64,000 nt of DNA from Chitinophagales bacterium (GCA_017303835.1 JAFLBI010000001.1:1426001-1490000); one strand, 5' to 3'; counted from the first letter of the stretch, positions 42,242 through 51,587 are shown. Notes: generated from the letters alone by a model not told the origin. Numbers and translations are program-made.

Positions 42242-42261
42242 CTGCCGGGTTTCCCCGGCAG
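42242..42261 (-). other. GAAA-capped hairpin before the glycosyltransferase gene
   Basis: Read on the minus strand, CTGCCGGG-GAAA-CCCGGCAG is a perfect 8-base GC-rich stem with a GNRA loop, 11 bases upstream of the ATG at 42230. There is no T tract, so it is not a terminator. It could control translation or processing between the BcsB-like and glycosyltransferase cistrons. Confidence 0.45.
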
Positions 42262-42272
42262 CACAAAATTGA

Positions 42273-44297
42273 TTAAACGATCTCCTGAGATTTCTTCACT
42301 CGCTTACGCACAAAGAAGAAGGCAAGTATCAGAAATGCTACAAGGAAACCGACGATAAAGAATTTGTACGTCTCCCAGAAAACCAGCAGTGGGTTTCTAT
42401 CTCCACGATATGTTACGAGGTCTGAATCCTCTGGTAACTTGAAGAAGAAATTACTCTGTCCTTTACTGGTGGCAATACATACGTTTGTTTCAATAGAAGA
42501 GAACTGTGTACCGAAACTCTTGATAACGCTTTCGTATGCTCCTTGAATGGAGGTATCTCCAAGTGTAGACACTACGAGGAATGTGCTACCATTCTGTCTG
42601 AATATCTGTGCGATACCACTATTGGAGAAGTCATTGATTGAATAACTAACCTGACCTTCCAAGTCTTTATACAACTGGAAGTCTTTGGTAAAGTTTACTG
42701 GCAGTGAATTGAAGTTCTTGATAAAACCGTCTGTACGCTGTAACAAAGCAATTACATTGTATCCACGCATATCAGCCATCTGCGCTTTATCTGAAGCTTC
42801 AATTACAGGCAAAATCATGCTTGGGGTAGCAATCGTGGTTGCGTTGATCTGATAAATCAGCTCACCAACAGAAGAAGTTACCAATGGATAGATAGCAGGC
42901 GTAATCAGGAATTTCAGTGGTGATTTTCTAAACTCGCCAGGATAATTAAAGAAGTTAGAGAACTCATTTCTACGTTCACCCTTGAAGGTAATGGTTGATG
43001 TTTTGGGATTGATAAAGCCGAAGAAATTGGCAAATCCATCCTTACAGATATTGGTACCTGGATGGAAACGCATTTCTACAGTAAGCCCGTTATTCTTGGT
43101 CAACAAGTAAGGCTTCAGATCAATGTCTTCAGAAAAATTACGCTTATCAGATAAAGTTGTACTGTATACGAGGTTATCATTCAGATAAACGTTTAAGAAA
43201 CCACGATCAGACTCTTTCAACATTGAGAACAAGGCATCCAGGTGGAAAGTAAGTTTCTCAGGAATGGCGTTATAATCAGCCAATGAAAATGAATAATTGG
43301 CTTTTAAAGCACCAACGCCTTCCATGATGGCAGGCTGACCACCGAGTTGTTCCAACGAAAGCACAACAGGCAGACCGCTTCTTTCACTCACTTTGGTTAA
43401 TGCATTATCTACAAGTAGTTTTTCAGAGAAAGCACTACTCATGATGTTGTTGTTCGACAAAACCTTGATGGCCTTTTTAAAGCCTTCAGCATCGGCTCCA
43501 GTGATAACGAGATATTGTTTATCCCATGAACCACCATTCACCAAAACAATCAAGCCCTGCCCTTTTCCTATAGCAGGTATCTGGTTGCGGATATATTCAG
43601 GCAATTTGCTAACAACACCAACAATAATTCCTTTACCCAGAGAATCCGATTCATTGTAAACGCCACTCTCAATCTCTGTTACGTTAGAATAAACAGCCTG
43701 TTTCAAAATTGCATAAGAGATACCGCCAGCCATTACATCATCCAAATCAGCAGTTAGCGGTGAGTAAACACGTTTGAACTCTTGCATAGTCTCTTTAAGG
43801 CTACGCTGATAAGACAATGTACTCTTCTTTACTGTGTAGAGATAAGAGTTATTACGAACGCTCATCCAAACTGCCGGATTCTCAATATCCTTACAATACT
43901 CGTCTGCAATACTCATTTTTGCAGCCACACGAACTTTCACATAACGACCATCTTCCTGCAGGTATCGACGCTCAAGTGGGATATTGATGGTAAAGATTGA
44001 ATCGATACCAACACCCGCCAATCGCTGCGTATAGACTGCCTCATCTCTCATGTAAATAGTTACATGGGATGTATTAGGGTTAAGAATCTGAGACGGTCTG
44101 ATATACAGTACCAGTCTGCTACGATCGATATCGTCATCAGGCTTAACACGAACAAAATAGGTTAAGACACCGGCAATACCCGTAATGCTCTGGTCTCTGT
44201 AGCCCATGGTCTCGAAGGTGTTTACATACTCGTACTGACCAAATATGCTGCAGTAAGATGCAAGCAGGATGACAAGGGTTAGTAGGCGTTTTTTCAT
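42273..44297 (-). CDS. BcsB-like cellulose synthase regulatory/periplasmic subunit
   Basis: A 674-residue protein with a signal peptide (about 1-20, ending IFG), a large periplasmic part with paired carbohydrate-binding-like and flavodoxin-like regions (LVLYIRPSQILNPNTSHVTI, FLNVYLNDNLVYS, NICKDG), and one C-terminal transmembrane helix (FFIVGFLVAFLILAFFFV) followed by KKRVKK-type basic residues. This topology and length match BcsB, the partner that guides the glucan chain from BcsA across the periplasm. It lies 15 bases after the histidine kinase gene and 42 bases before the glycosyltransferase gene. Here it probably pairs with that MshEN-type glycosyltransferase. The polymer need not be cellulose. 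Confidence 0.82.
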   Translation of the reverse strand: MKKRLLTLVILLASYCSIFGQYEYVNTFETMGYRDQSITGIAGVLTYFVRVKPDDDIDRSRLVLYIRPSQILNPNTSHVTIYMRDEAVYTQRLAGVGIDSIFTINIPLERRYLQEDGRYVKVRVAAKMSIADEYCKDIENPAVWMSVRNNSYLYTVKKSTLSYQRSLKETMQEFKRVYSPLTADLDDVMAGGISYAILKQAVYSNVTEIESGVYNESDSLGKGIIVGVVSKLPEYIRNQIPAIGKGQGLIVLVNGGSWDKQYLVITGADAEGFKKAIKVLSNNNIMSSAFSEKLLVDNALTKVSERSGLPVVLSLEQLGGQPAIMEGVGALKANYSFSLADYNAIPEKLTFHLDALFSMLKESDRGFLNVYLNDNLVYSTTLSDKRNFSEDIDLKPYLLTKNNGLTVEMRFHPGTNICKDGFANFFGFINPKTSTITFKGERRNEFSNFFNYPGEFRKSPLKFLITPAIYPLVTSSVGELIYQINATTIATPSMILPVIEASDKAQMADMRGYNVIALLQRTDGFIKNFNSLPVNFTKDFQLYKDLEGQVSYSINDFSNSGIAQIFRQNGSTFLVVSTLGDTSIQGAYESVIKSFGTQFSSIETNVCIATSKGQSNFFFKLPEDSDLVTYRGDRNPLLVFWETYKFFIVGFLVAFLILAFFFVRKRVKKSQEIV

Positions 44298-44312
44298 AAA
44301 CAGTATTGAGCG

Positions 44313-45680
44313 TTATGCAAGTTTAAAGGTAATACGATAATAGTTGCCTTGAGATTCAACACAACTGTAATAAAAATGACCATTCATACTTTCCGTAAGC
44401 TGTCTGGCAACGGAAAAACCAAAACCAGTCTGATTCAGCGCCTGCTGCGCTTCATTAGGATTATTCAACTTATTGAATAACTCATCCATCTTTTCCTTAC
44501 CCAAGGCCTGACCGTTATCTTTCAGTTCAATAACACAATTTTCTTCCACATTGGAAACTAGTAAGTCAACCACAGCACCCTTCTGTGTAAAACGAATGAT
44601 ATTGGCAATAAGCTTATACAACACATGGTTGAAGAATATCTTATCTGCCTGAATATACATGGGCTCAGGTGCAATGTGGAACTGCAATTGCACTTCTTTC
44701 ATCGCAGCTGCATCAACCAGACTAACTGCTGCTGCTTCAATCTCAGGCACTGCATCAAATCGCTCATAACGGTATTCTACCTCACCACTATCAGCTTCTG
44801 CAGAATCAGACAACTTACCAGAGAGGTAATGCAGCTTTTTGTTGCCCATGTTGATATAGCTCAAGATTTCTTTCTGCTCAGGTGTAAGATTACCTGACTT
44901 TCTGGTGATCAGGTCAATCGACATCTGGTTTGAGCCAATGAAATTCTTCAGGTCATGGATCATGATGCGCAACGTATTCTGACGATAATCACTTAACTGT
45001 CGCAGTCTTCTGTTGGCTTCCTCAATCAAAATATTTTGATCATTGATCTGCTCATTTTGCTCCAGCAACTGTTGATTGGCGTTGTCAATGACAATGTTCT
45101 TCTCAATCTCTCTGGTCAGAATCTTATACCTGTTAAAGGCGATCAGACAGGCAAAAGCAGAAACAACGAAGTATGTGCCGCCACCGTACGTAACCAATGC
45201 ACTATAACTCTCCACATTGTTCTTGAAACCATAGAGCAGGATAATCACCACATAGCTTACCCCTACGTGAAAAATGGAATAAGCAACTTCCCAGTAAACA
45301 GTGGTATTCAACAACAGCACCATCACAGAGAAGATGAGGAAATATGGCAAAGAAAATCCATAAGGCACCCATGCACAGATAGATGCTGCCACAATCATAT
45401 TCAGTCCAACAATCAAATTCAGGTAGGTCATGAAATGAACCTTCCGCTTCAATCCGTTGTAATAAATCAGGTAGGTTGCTACGCCTGTTGCCAAACGCAC
45501 CATCAACATGGAATCCCAGTATTCTTTTAGAAAAATTAAATCAAGCAGCCAAAAAAGTGGAACCGAAAAAATGATGGTCCAAATGGTTACATAGGCGTAA
45601 TAAATACCTTTCTTGTCCCGTTCATAAGCAAGTACTGCCGGTTCAATTTTTAGATAAGCAGGCTTCAGGGATTTTGACAT
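44313..45680 (-). CDS. Membrane sensor histidine kinase of the polysaccharide locus
   Basis: A 455-residue kinase. About six transmembrane segments (30-185) form a compact sensor with no large extracellular domain, followed by a coiled coil (196-232; repeated Asn/Gln/Leu). The HisKA-like part has H242 in IHDLKNF. In the HATPase the N-box is LIANIIRFTQKG (N360), the G1 box is degenerate (DNGQALG) and the G2 box is GFGFSVARQL. The ATG at 45680 was preferred to TTG at 45689. It heads the minus-strand polysaccharide operon and is separated by only 11 bases from the GH5 start on the other strand. No response regulator is adjacent, so its target is elsewhere or it regulates the synthase directly. 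Confidence 0.82.
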   Translation of the reverse strand: MSKSLKPAYLKIEPAVLAYERDKKGIYYAYVTIWTIIFSVPLFWLLDLIFLKEYWDSMLMVRLATGVATYLIYYNGLKRKVHFMTYLNLIVGLNMIVAASICAWVPYGFSLPYFLIFSVMVLLLNTTVYWEVAYSIFHVGVSYVVIILLYGFKNNVESYSALVTYGGGTYFVVSAFACLIAFNRYKILTREIEKNIVIDNANQQLLEQNEQINDQNILIEEANRRLRQLSDYRQNTLRIMIHDLKNFIGSNQMSIDLITRKSGNLTPEQKEILSYINMGNKKLHYLSGKLSDSAEADSGEVEYRYERFDAVPEIEAAAVSLVDAAAMKEVQLQFHIAPEPMYIQADKIFFNHVLYKLIANIIRFTQKGAVVDLLVSNVEENCVIELKDNGQALGKEKMDELFNKLNNPNEAQQALNQTGFGFSVARQLTESMNGHFYYSCVESQGNYYRITFKLA

Positions 45681-45691
45681 ATTTTGCAAGT

Positions 45692-46813
45692 ATGCGAAAG
45701 GAATTTGATTTGGGCGTGAATATATATTTTAAAATCTTATTACACAGGATTTTATTGCTGTTTTTATTGACCGCAATGTGGATAAATTCTCGCGCAGAAA
45801 TTCATGCAAAAGACCCTCTAAAAAATGTGCTGGAGAAACTGGGTGCCGGGGTCAATCTTTCACACTTTGAAAAGTACTGGGCACCCTATGAAACAACCAT
45901 GGCTGCAGACCTTAACCCTAAGCTAGAATCGATTCGAGCCGCAGGGTTTTCAACGGTAAGGCTTCCTGTACACTTCGACATGTTTTTGGAGGATGGTCAG
46001 CGCTTCAAAGAAGAATTCCTGATTAAAATTGGCAATATCTACCAAACCTGTATCGCCCAAAAGCTTAAACTGATCATTGTTTACCACTACGGCAAAATTC
46101 AGAACAACAATACCGATGCTGAAACCGCAAGAGTGATCCAGCTATGGACGCAGCTCGCCAGACTTTTCAAGGGTAGCGGTTATGAGGATCTATTCTTTGA
46201 GCTATATAACGAACCCACCATGGATGTTTGGCTCTGGAAATATGTGATCAACAGCATGTATCCCCCGCTTAGAAGAGAGGACCCCAACCGAATTTTTATC
46301 GTAGGAGGAAGTAACTACAACGGAATCAGCGAGTTACTTCATCTTGGTAAACTAGACGACAACAGGATTCTCTATACTTTTCACTTTTATGAGCCCTATA
46401 TCTTCACACATCAGGGCGCAGAGTGGACCAAGGAAAAAACCTATATCACTGGCTTTCCCTACCCATACAAAAAAAGAAAAATGCCTGAGCTCTATTATGC
46501 GCCAGACGGAGCTCAAATGGAAAAGGACTACCAGCGCTACTATCGCGAAGCTGACCCTGCTTATCTCGAAGCCAAGATCAGTAACGCCCTCAAGGAATGC
46601 CAGCAAAGAGGCATGCCCCTGATTTGTACAGAATTCGGCGTAATCAAAGGTGCACCCAGAAAAGCCAAGAATAACTATCTGACCGATCTTACCAAGATTC
46701 TGACCAATCTTCATATTCCGGCCATGGTCTGGGATTATGATGATAGATTTACGATTACAGAGGAGGACGGCGACCTGCTTTCTCCCATCAAAAAGTGGAT
46801 TCAAAAAAATTAA
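45692..46813 (+). CDS. Glycoside hydrolase family 5 (cellulase-type) glycanase
   Basis: A 373-residue enzyme with an N-terminal hydrophobic signal or anchor (IYFKILLHRILLLFLLTAMW). The GH5 barrel shows R90 (VRLPV), H132 (YHYG), the acid/base N173-E174-P175 (ELYNEP), H231 and Y233 (FHFYEP), the nucleophile E314 (CTEFGV) and W347 (VWDYD). It cleaves beta-1,4-glucan-type chains in the periplasm or outside. It probably plays the trimming role of BcsZ in cellulose loci. A GTG at 45716 gives a cleaner signal peptide and is a real alternative start, because only 11 bases separate the ATG at 45692 from the divergent kinase start. The ABC transporter gene begins 4 bases after it. Confidence 0.85.
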   Translation: MRKEFDLGVNIYFKILLHRILLLFLLTAMWINSRAEIHAKDPLKNVLEKLGAGVNLSHFEKYWAPYETTMAADLNPKLESIRAAGFSTVRLPVHFDMFLEDGQRFKEEFLIKIGNIYQTCIAQKLKLIIVYHYGKIQNNNTDAETARVIQLWTQLARLFKGSGYEDLFFELYNEPTMDVWLWKYVINSMYPPLRREDPNRIFIVGGSNYNGISELLHLGKLDDNRILYTFHFYEPYIFTHQGAEWTKEKTYITGFPYPYKKRKMPELYYAPDGAQMEKDYQRYYREADPAYLEAKISNALKECQQRGMPLICTEFGVIKGAPRKAKNNYLTDLTKILTNLHIPAMVWDYDDRFTITEEDGDLLSPIKKWIQKN

Positions 46814-46817
46814 TTGC

Positions 46818-47711
46818 ATGCAAATACTGCAACTCAACAACATCAGCAAAGCTTATGGCAGAATACAGGCTTTGCAGGATGTATCATTCAACATTCCCAA
46901 AGGATGTGTCTTCGGGATTCTTGGCCCCAATGGCAGTGGTAAAACCACGATGCTGGGCATTATCCTTGATGTACTGAAAGCCGATGCCGGTAATTTCCGC
47001 TGGTTTGAACAAGCGCCAGACCCACATCAGCGTAAGAAAATTGGCTCATTGCTGGAAACACCCAATTTCTATCACTATCTGTCCGGTACAGATAATCTTA
47101 AAATCACCCAACACATCAGTGGCAGAGGTGATGCCGACTCAATTGATGCCGTATTAGAAATCGTAAAGCTCACCCAGCGCAAGAAATCCAAATTCAGTAC
47201 CTATAGTCTGGGTATGAAACAAAGACTGGCCATCGGTGCTGCGTTGTTGGGTAATCCGGATGTGCTGGTATTGGATGAACCCACAAACGGACTTGACCCA
47301 GTAGGTATTGCTGAGATTAGGGCACTAATTAAGGAGTTAGCCAGCAATGGTAAGACTATCATCATGGCTAGTCACCTCTTGGACGAAGTGGAGAAAGTTT
47401 GTACACACGTAGCCATTCTGAAAAAAGGAAAGCTATTAGCTGCAGGTCATGTAGATGAAGTGCTGTTGAATGAGGATATCGTTGAAGTAGCTGCATCCGA
47501 TAAAGCACAGTTAATTGCTGTTGTGCAACAAATGCCCGAGATGACGCACTTTAAAGAGGAAGGTGATAAACTGCAACTATTCTTCCCGCAAGGCAAAGCC
47601 GATCTGGAAGCAGTCAACAGATTCTGCCATGAAAAAGGCATTGTCATTAACCTGCTCACCCCTAAGAAGAAAAGTTTGGAAGCTAAATTCTTTGAACTCA
47701 CCAACAACTAA
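46818..47711 (+). CDS. ABC-2-type transporter ATP-binding protein
   Basis: A 297-residue ATPase with Walker A GPNGSGKTT, signature YSLGMKQRLAIGAAL, Walker B VLVLDEPTNGLDP and switch His in ASHLLDE. It has the C-terminal extension typical of DrrA/NatA-like exporters. It powers the permease encoded 6 bases downstream. The ATG at 46818 matches the family start; a longer frame reaches back into GH5. It is 4 bases after the GH5 stop and therefore likely cotranscribed with it, but whether it exports a polysaccharide-related substrate is unknown. Confidence 0.9.
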   Translation: MQILQLNNISKAYGRIQALQDVSFNIPKGCVFGILGPNGSGKTTMLGIILDVLKADAGNFRWFEQAPDPHQRKKIGSLLETPNFYHYLSGTDNLKITQHISGRGDADSIDAVLEIVKLTQRKKSKFSTYSLGMKQRLAIGAALLGNPDVLVLDEPTNGLDPVGIAEIRALIKELASNGKTIIMASHLLDEVEKVCTHVAILKKGKLLAAGHVDEVLLNEDIVEVAASDKAQLIAVVQQMPEMTHFKEEGDKLQLFFPQGKADLEAVNRFCHEKGIVINLLTPKKKSLEAKFFELTNN

Positions 47712-47716
47712 TCATT

Positions 47717-48532
47717 ATGCTGCATATACTCAAAATAGAATGGCTAAAGATCAAAAAGTACCCGGCATTCTGGTGGATGTTTGGCATTGTTGCCCTCACC
47801 TATCCTGGCATCAATCTGATCTTTTTCAATGTGTATAACGATATCACCAAACGAAAAGATGTTGCAGGTGCACTGGCCAAACAATTGCTAGGCAATCCAT
47901 TTGCTTTTCCTGAAACCTGGCACTCAGTTGCGTATTTCTCCTCTTGGTTTGTGATGATTCCATCCATTTTGGTTATCATGGTCATCACCAACGAATACAC
48001 GTACAAAACACATCGTCAGAATATCATCGATGGCATGAGCCGTCAGGAATTCATGTTAGGCAAGATGATTGATGTAGCCATCATTGCAGGTGTTGCCACC
48101 ATCATGTGTGCTTTGGTTGCAACAGGATTTGGCATCTATACTTCAAAATATGCCGACAGATGGGCAGAGCAGTTACACTACATTCCTTTATTCTTCCTGC
48201 AAACATTCTCTCAGTTATCTGTTGCATTCTTTTTAGGATTCATCATACGTAAAGCTTTTATTGCCTTGGGTGTGCTGATGTTCTACGTAGTAATTGTGGA
48301 AAATGCTGCAGTAGCTTATCTGAAATACCAGAAGCTGGATTTCATCGGTAAGTTTTTCCCGCTGGAAATGTCTGATCGTTTATTACCGGTTCCTGCATTC
48401 TTAGGAAAGATTGATCAGGAAGCATACGATAAATCACTTAATGCAGTAACTGAACACACAATTTACACCATCATCCTTACCGCATTTATATGGTGGGGAT
48501 GTATCTATCTCTACAAGAAACGCGATCTCTGA
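47717..48532 (+). CDS. ABC-2-type transporter permease
   Basis: A 271-residue integral membrane protein with about six hydrophobic segments (about 18-38, 69-92, 118-140, 152-175, 182-205, 246-262). The second is preceded by a charged loop and followed by NEYTYKTHRQNIIDGMSRQEF, the coupling-helix region of bacitracin/Na-type ABC-2 permeases. It forms the membrane part of the transporter with the preceding ATPase. Its stop abuts the convergent TIGR01777 gene with no gap. The substrate is unknown. Confidence 0.85.
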   Translation: MLHILKIEWLKIKKYPAFWWMFGIVALTYPGINLIFFNVYNDITKRKDVAGALAKQLLGNPFAFPETWHSVAYFSSWFVMIPSILVIMVITNEYTYKTHRQNIIDGMSRQEFMLGKMIDVAIIAGVATIMCALVATGFGIYTSKYADRWAEQLHYIPLFFLQTFSQLSVAFFLGFIIRKAFIALGVLMFYVVIVENAAVAYLKYQKLDFIGKFFPLEMSDRLLPVPAFLGKIDQEAYDKSLNAVTEHTIYTIILTAFIWWGCIYLYKKRDL

Positions 48533-49456
48533 TTATTTTGGAAAGAGCTGTTGCAAAGCAGCATCAATATTTGGATACTGGCAGTGAAAACCCGCTGCCA
48601 GTATTTTTTTATTGCTGACAGTGGCACTCTTCAACACTTCAATACTCATTTCACCCAATACCAGTTTCAAAACAAAAGCAGGCACGTATACAGGTATAAA
48701 CCACTGACCTCTGAGTTGTCTTGCCAAAGCCAATGTCATTGCTTTATTGGTTACCGGTTGATTTGCTACCGCATTGTATGCACCATGCATGTTTGTATGC
48801 TCAGCCGCATATCGGAACATAGCGCAAAGATCATCAATATGCACCCAGCTGATGACCTGTTGCCCGCTACCAAGGATGGCAGCTACGCCACCCATTAGTG
48901 GCTTCTTAAATTCTACTAACGCACCGCCTTGTGTAGCCAGTACAATACCTATGCGCAATTTCACTAAACGAATACCCAATGCTTCCACAGGTGCAATGCT
49001 CTCTTCCCACAATCTGCAAGTTTCACCCAGATAAGCATTATCAGCAGGTGCATCTTCTGAAAAACCTTTTTGCAATGAAGCAGCAGTATCAGGTCCATAC
49101 CAACCAATTGCTGAAGCGCTGATTACTGCCTGCACTTTATTGGGTATTTCCTTTAGCGCTTTCACCAACAAAGCACTACTCTGTGTTCTGCTATCCAGAA
49201 TCTCCTGCTTACGTGCAGCAGTCCAGCGTTTATCGGCAACACCTGCACCGGCCAGATGTATGATATAATCCACCGACTGAATAGCAGCTGCATCAATGGT
49301 TTGTTCAGCCAAATCCCATTGTGCATAACGAAGCTTACCATTTGCAGCTTGTGCTTTACGGGTAAGAATGATCACTTCATGCCCTGCTTCCAGCAATTGC
49401 TTACTCAGTCTTGTGCCCACCAGGCCCGTTCCTCCGGAAATCAAATAAGTTGCCAT
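48533..49456 (-). CDS. TIGR01777 family NAD(P)-dependent epimerase (YfcH-like)
   Basis: A 307-residue short-chain dehydrogenase of the TIGR01777 group. It has the nucleotide-binding GGTGLVGTRLSKQL, HLAGAGVADKRW, SASAIGWYGP (active-site Tyr) and the C-terminal DUF1731 region (YVPAFVLKLVLGEMS). Homologues are annotated as nucleoside-diphosphate-sugar epimerases, but the reaction is unproven. It is cytoplasmic. On the minus strand AACCTTTG just upstream is one mismatch from a promoter box. Confidence 0.88.
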   Translation of the reverse strand: MATYLISGGTGLVGTRLSKQLLEAGHEVIILTRKAQAANGKLRYAQWDLAEQTIDAAAIQSVDYIIHLAGAGVADKRWTAARKQEILDSRTQSSALLVKALKEIPNKVQAVISASAIGWYGPDTAASLQKGFSEDAPADNAYLGETCRLWEESIAPVEALGIRLVKLRIGIVLATQGGALVEFKKPLMGGVAAILGSGQQVISWVHIDDLCAMFRYAAEHTNMHGAYNAVANQPVTNKAMTLALARQLRGQWFIPVYVPAFVLKLVLGEMSIEVLKSATVSNKKILAAGFHCQYPNIDAALQQLFPK

Positions 49457-49490
49457 GTTATATTAACAGTCTTGAGTATACAAAGGTTAT

Positions 49491-49521
49491 AAAAAAACCT
49501 CCCGTTCTGCAACGGGAGGCT
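49491..49521 (-). terminator. Rho-independent terminator after ftsZ
   Basis: Stem CCTCCCGTT / AACGGGAGG with a CTGC loop and seven A residues on the left of the plus strand (T tract for minus-strand transcripts). It ends the division and wall operon. Confidence 0.9.
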
Positions 49522-49577
49522 AACAACTAAAATCACCTTTTAAAAAATACACGAAATAGCAAGCAAAAGAATCGAGC

Positions 49578-51506
49578 TTAATCCGGCTTTTTGCCGTCTA
49601 AAAACGTATTGATTGTAGAAATCTGTGTTTGATCATTCTCGTCCTTACTTACTGTGTATTTACTGTAGAAATTCTCTACGGAAGTAAGGGTGCTGCCAAA
49701 TAATTCCATGTTTCTGCGGATATACGCAGGCACAGCATCAAATTCATTGTTTGGATCAGCAGCATTCATATTGAAGGAGAGATTACGCAGTTTCTGAATA
49801 CGCTCAGCAGCACGACGCTTCTGCTCTTCTTCATTGTCCAGCGATATGCCATTGTCCATATTCATCTGTTGCATTGCAGGCGCAGGACTTGCTTCTTTCT
49901 CTACCAATTGCAATTCTATCTCTGCATCTTCCTGTTGCAAAACAGGCATTGGTGCAGTTGGTTCTTCCACTTTTGGTGTTGCTGGCTGCTGACGAACAGG
50001 CTCCTGTTGAGTTTGTTCTGCATAAATCGTAGCTGGCTTACGCAGGAATCCTGTTTCTAATGCAGGTGTTAGTGCAGGAGCAGGTGTGGTCTGCCAAACA
50101 GGTTGTTCTTCTCTGATTGGACTTGCAGGAATATGTACAGGTGTTTCTGCTACAGGTGCAGGTATCACCACTTCTTCTGTAATTTCTGTGCTCAGTTCAA
50201 AGCGCAACACTTCAGGCTCTTCTTCAACAACTGTATCTATTGCTACCTCTGTTGTTTCTTCCACCAGCTGAGGCATAAGGTCTTCCATTGATTGTACCGG
50301 TTCCAATTCTGCTTCTACCGGCATTGGTGTTTCCTGCATAACAGGCTCCAACTCAGGAACAGCCAAGCGTGGCGCAAACGGATCAGCATCTGCCAGCGGC
50401 AGTGATTGTTGTGTTGCGGTAGCTGCTGCAGGTGCTTCTGCTACTGGTGCAACGGGCTTATTGGCAGCTTCAATATCCAGCGTCATCACGATCTTCTCTT
50501 CACGAGGCTTCACGATGTTACGCTCTTTATCGAATGGATCTTTGTGCTCAAATCCGGTAGCAACAAGAGTGATACCAATCTTTTTATCCAAAGAAGCATC
50601 GTGGCCCATACCCATGATTACATCGGCATGTTCACCAGCTTGCATACGCAGGTAATTGCTGATGGTTTCCAGTTCATCCATGGTGCACTCATGTTCACCT
50701 TCTGCACTATTGATATTTACCAGAATCCACTTGGCACCGCGGATATCACTATCATTCAGCAAAGGAGAAGTCAATGCTTCTTCAATTGCACGCTGAGCAC
50801 GATCTTCACCTTCAACAGCAGCACTACCCAGTATAGCTACACCACCATTCTTCATAACAGTGCACACATCTGCGAAGTCAACGATGATATGACCGCGGCT
50901 ATTGATAATATCGGTGATACACTTGGCTGCAGTAGCCAGTACATTATCGGCTTTACCGAAAGCATCTTTCATCTTCAGGTTGCCATACTGCATACGCAGT
51001 TTATCATTACTGATCACCAAAAGCGTATCTACATAAGGCTTTAACTGACGAATACCTTCTTCAGCCTGTGCCATACGGCGCGGACCTTCAAAACCAAATG
51101 GTGTTGTTACAATACCAACGGTAAGTATGCCCAGGTCTTTACAGATTTGTGCAATGATAGGTGCACCACCTGTACCTGTACCACCACCCATACCGGCAGT
51201 GATAAAAGCCATCTTGGTATTTACTTCCAGAATACGCTTGATTTCTTCGAGCGATTCTTCAGTAGCCATTTTACCTACTTCAGGATTGGCACCTGCACCT
51301 AAACCTTGTGTAAGGTGTGGGCCGAGTTGTATTTTGTTAGGAACTTTACTTTGTTCTATCGCCTTGGCATCGGTATTACAGATAATGAAATCAACGCCTT
51401 CAATATGTTCTTCAAACATGAAGTTAACAGCGTTGCTTCCGCCACCACCAACGCCTAAGACTTTGATGATGGAAGATTTTGCCTTTGGCAAATCAAAATG
51501 AATCAT
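49578..51506 (-). CDS. ftsZ: Cell division protein FtsZ with long C-terminal extension
   Basis: A 642-residue tubulin-like GTPase that forms the division ring. The nucleotide-binding motif GMGGGTGTGGAP, the N-terminal GVGGGGSNAVNFM and the T7-loop region (SRGHIIVDFADV) are present in the first ~330 residues. The remaining ~300 are a disordered Pro/Glu/Val/Ala linker. An FtsA-binding-type peptide, VPAYIRR, lies 44 residues before the C-terminus rather than at it. E. coli FtsZ is 383 residues. It is the last gene of the operon, 81 bases after ftsA, and ends at a terminator. Confidence 0.96.
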   Translation of the reverse strand: MIHFDLPKAKSSIIKVLGVGGGGSNAVNFMFEEHIEGVDFIICNTDAKAIEQSKVPNKIQLGPHLTQGLGAGANPEVGKMATEESLEEIKRILEVNTKMAFITAGMGGGTGTGGAPIIAQICKDLGILTVGIVTTPFGFEGPRRMAQAEEGIRQLKPYVDTLLVISNDKLRMQYGNLKMKDAFGKADNVLATAAKCITDIINSRGHIIVDFADVCTVMKNGGVAILGSAAVEGEDRAQRAIEEALTSPLLNDSDIRGAKWILVNINSAEGEHECTMDELETISNYLRMQAGEHADVIMGMGHDASLDKKIGITLVATGFEHKDPFDKERNIVKPREEKIVMTLDIEAANKPVAPVAEAPAAATATQQSLPLADADPFAPRLAVPELEPVMQETPMPVEAELEPVQSMEDLMPQLVEETTEVAIDTVVEEEPEVLRFELSTEITEEVVIPAPVAETPVHIPASPIREEQPVWQTTPAPALTPALETGFLRKPATIYAEQTQQEPVRQQPATPKVEEPTAPMPVLQQEDAEIELQLVEKEASPAPAMQQMNMDNGISLDNEEEQKRRAAERIQKLRNLSFNMNAADPNNEFDAVPAYIRRNMELFGSTLTSVENFYSKYTVSKDENDQTQISTINTFLDGKKPD

Positions 51507-51587
51507 AGTTACGGTTTTGGGTTAGTGCTATTCAAAGGGTTCCGAAGGATAAAGGATCTGATACATTACAACGTTCTATATCCGGGA

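Noticed and set aside
42231-42266. TTG start for the glycosyltransferase at 42266
   Set aside because: It would translate through the GC-rich hairpin and add residues not seen at the domain start. The ATG at 42230 is better.
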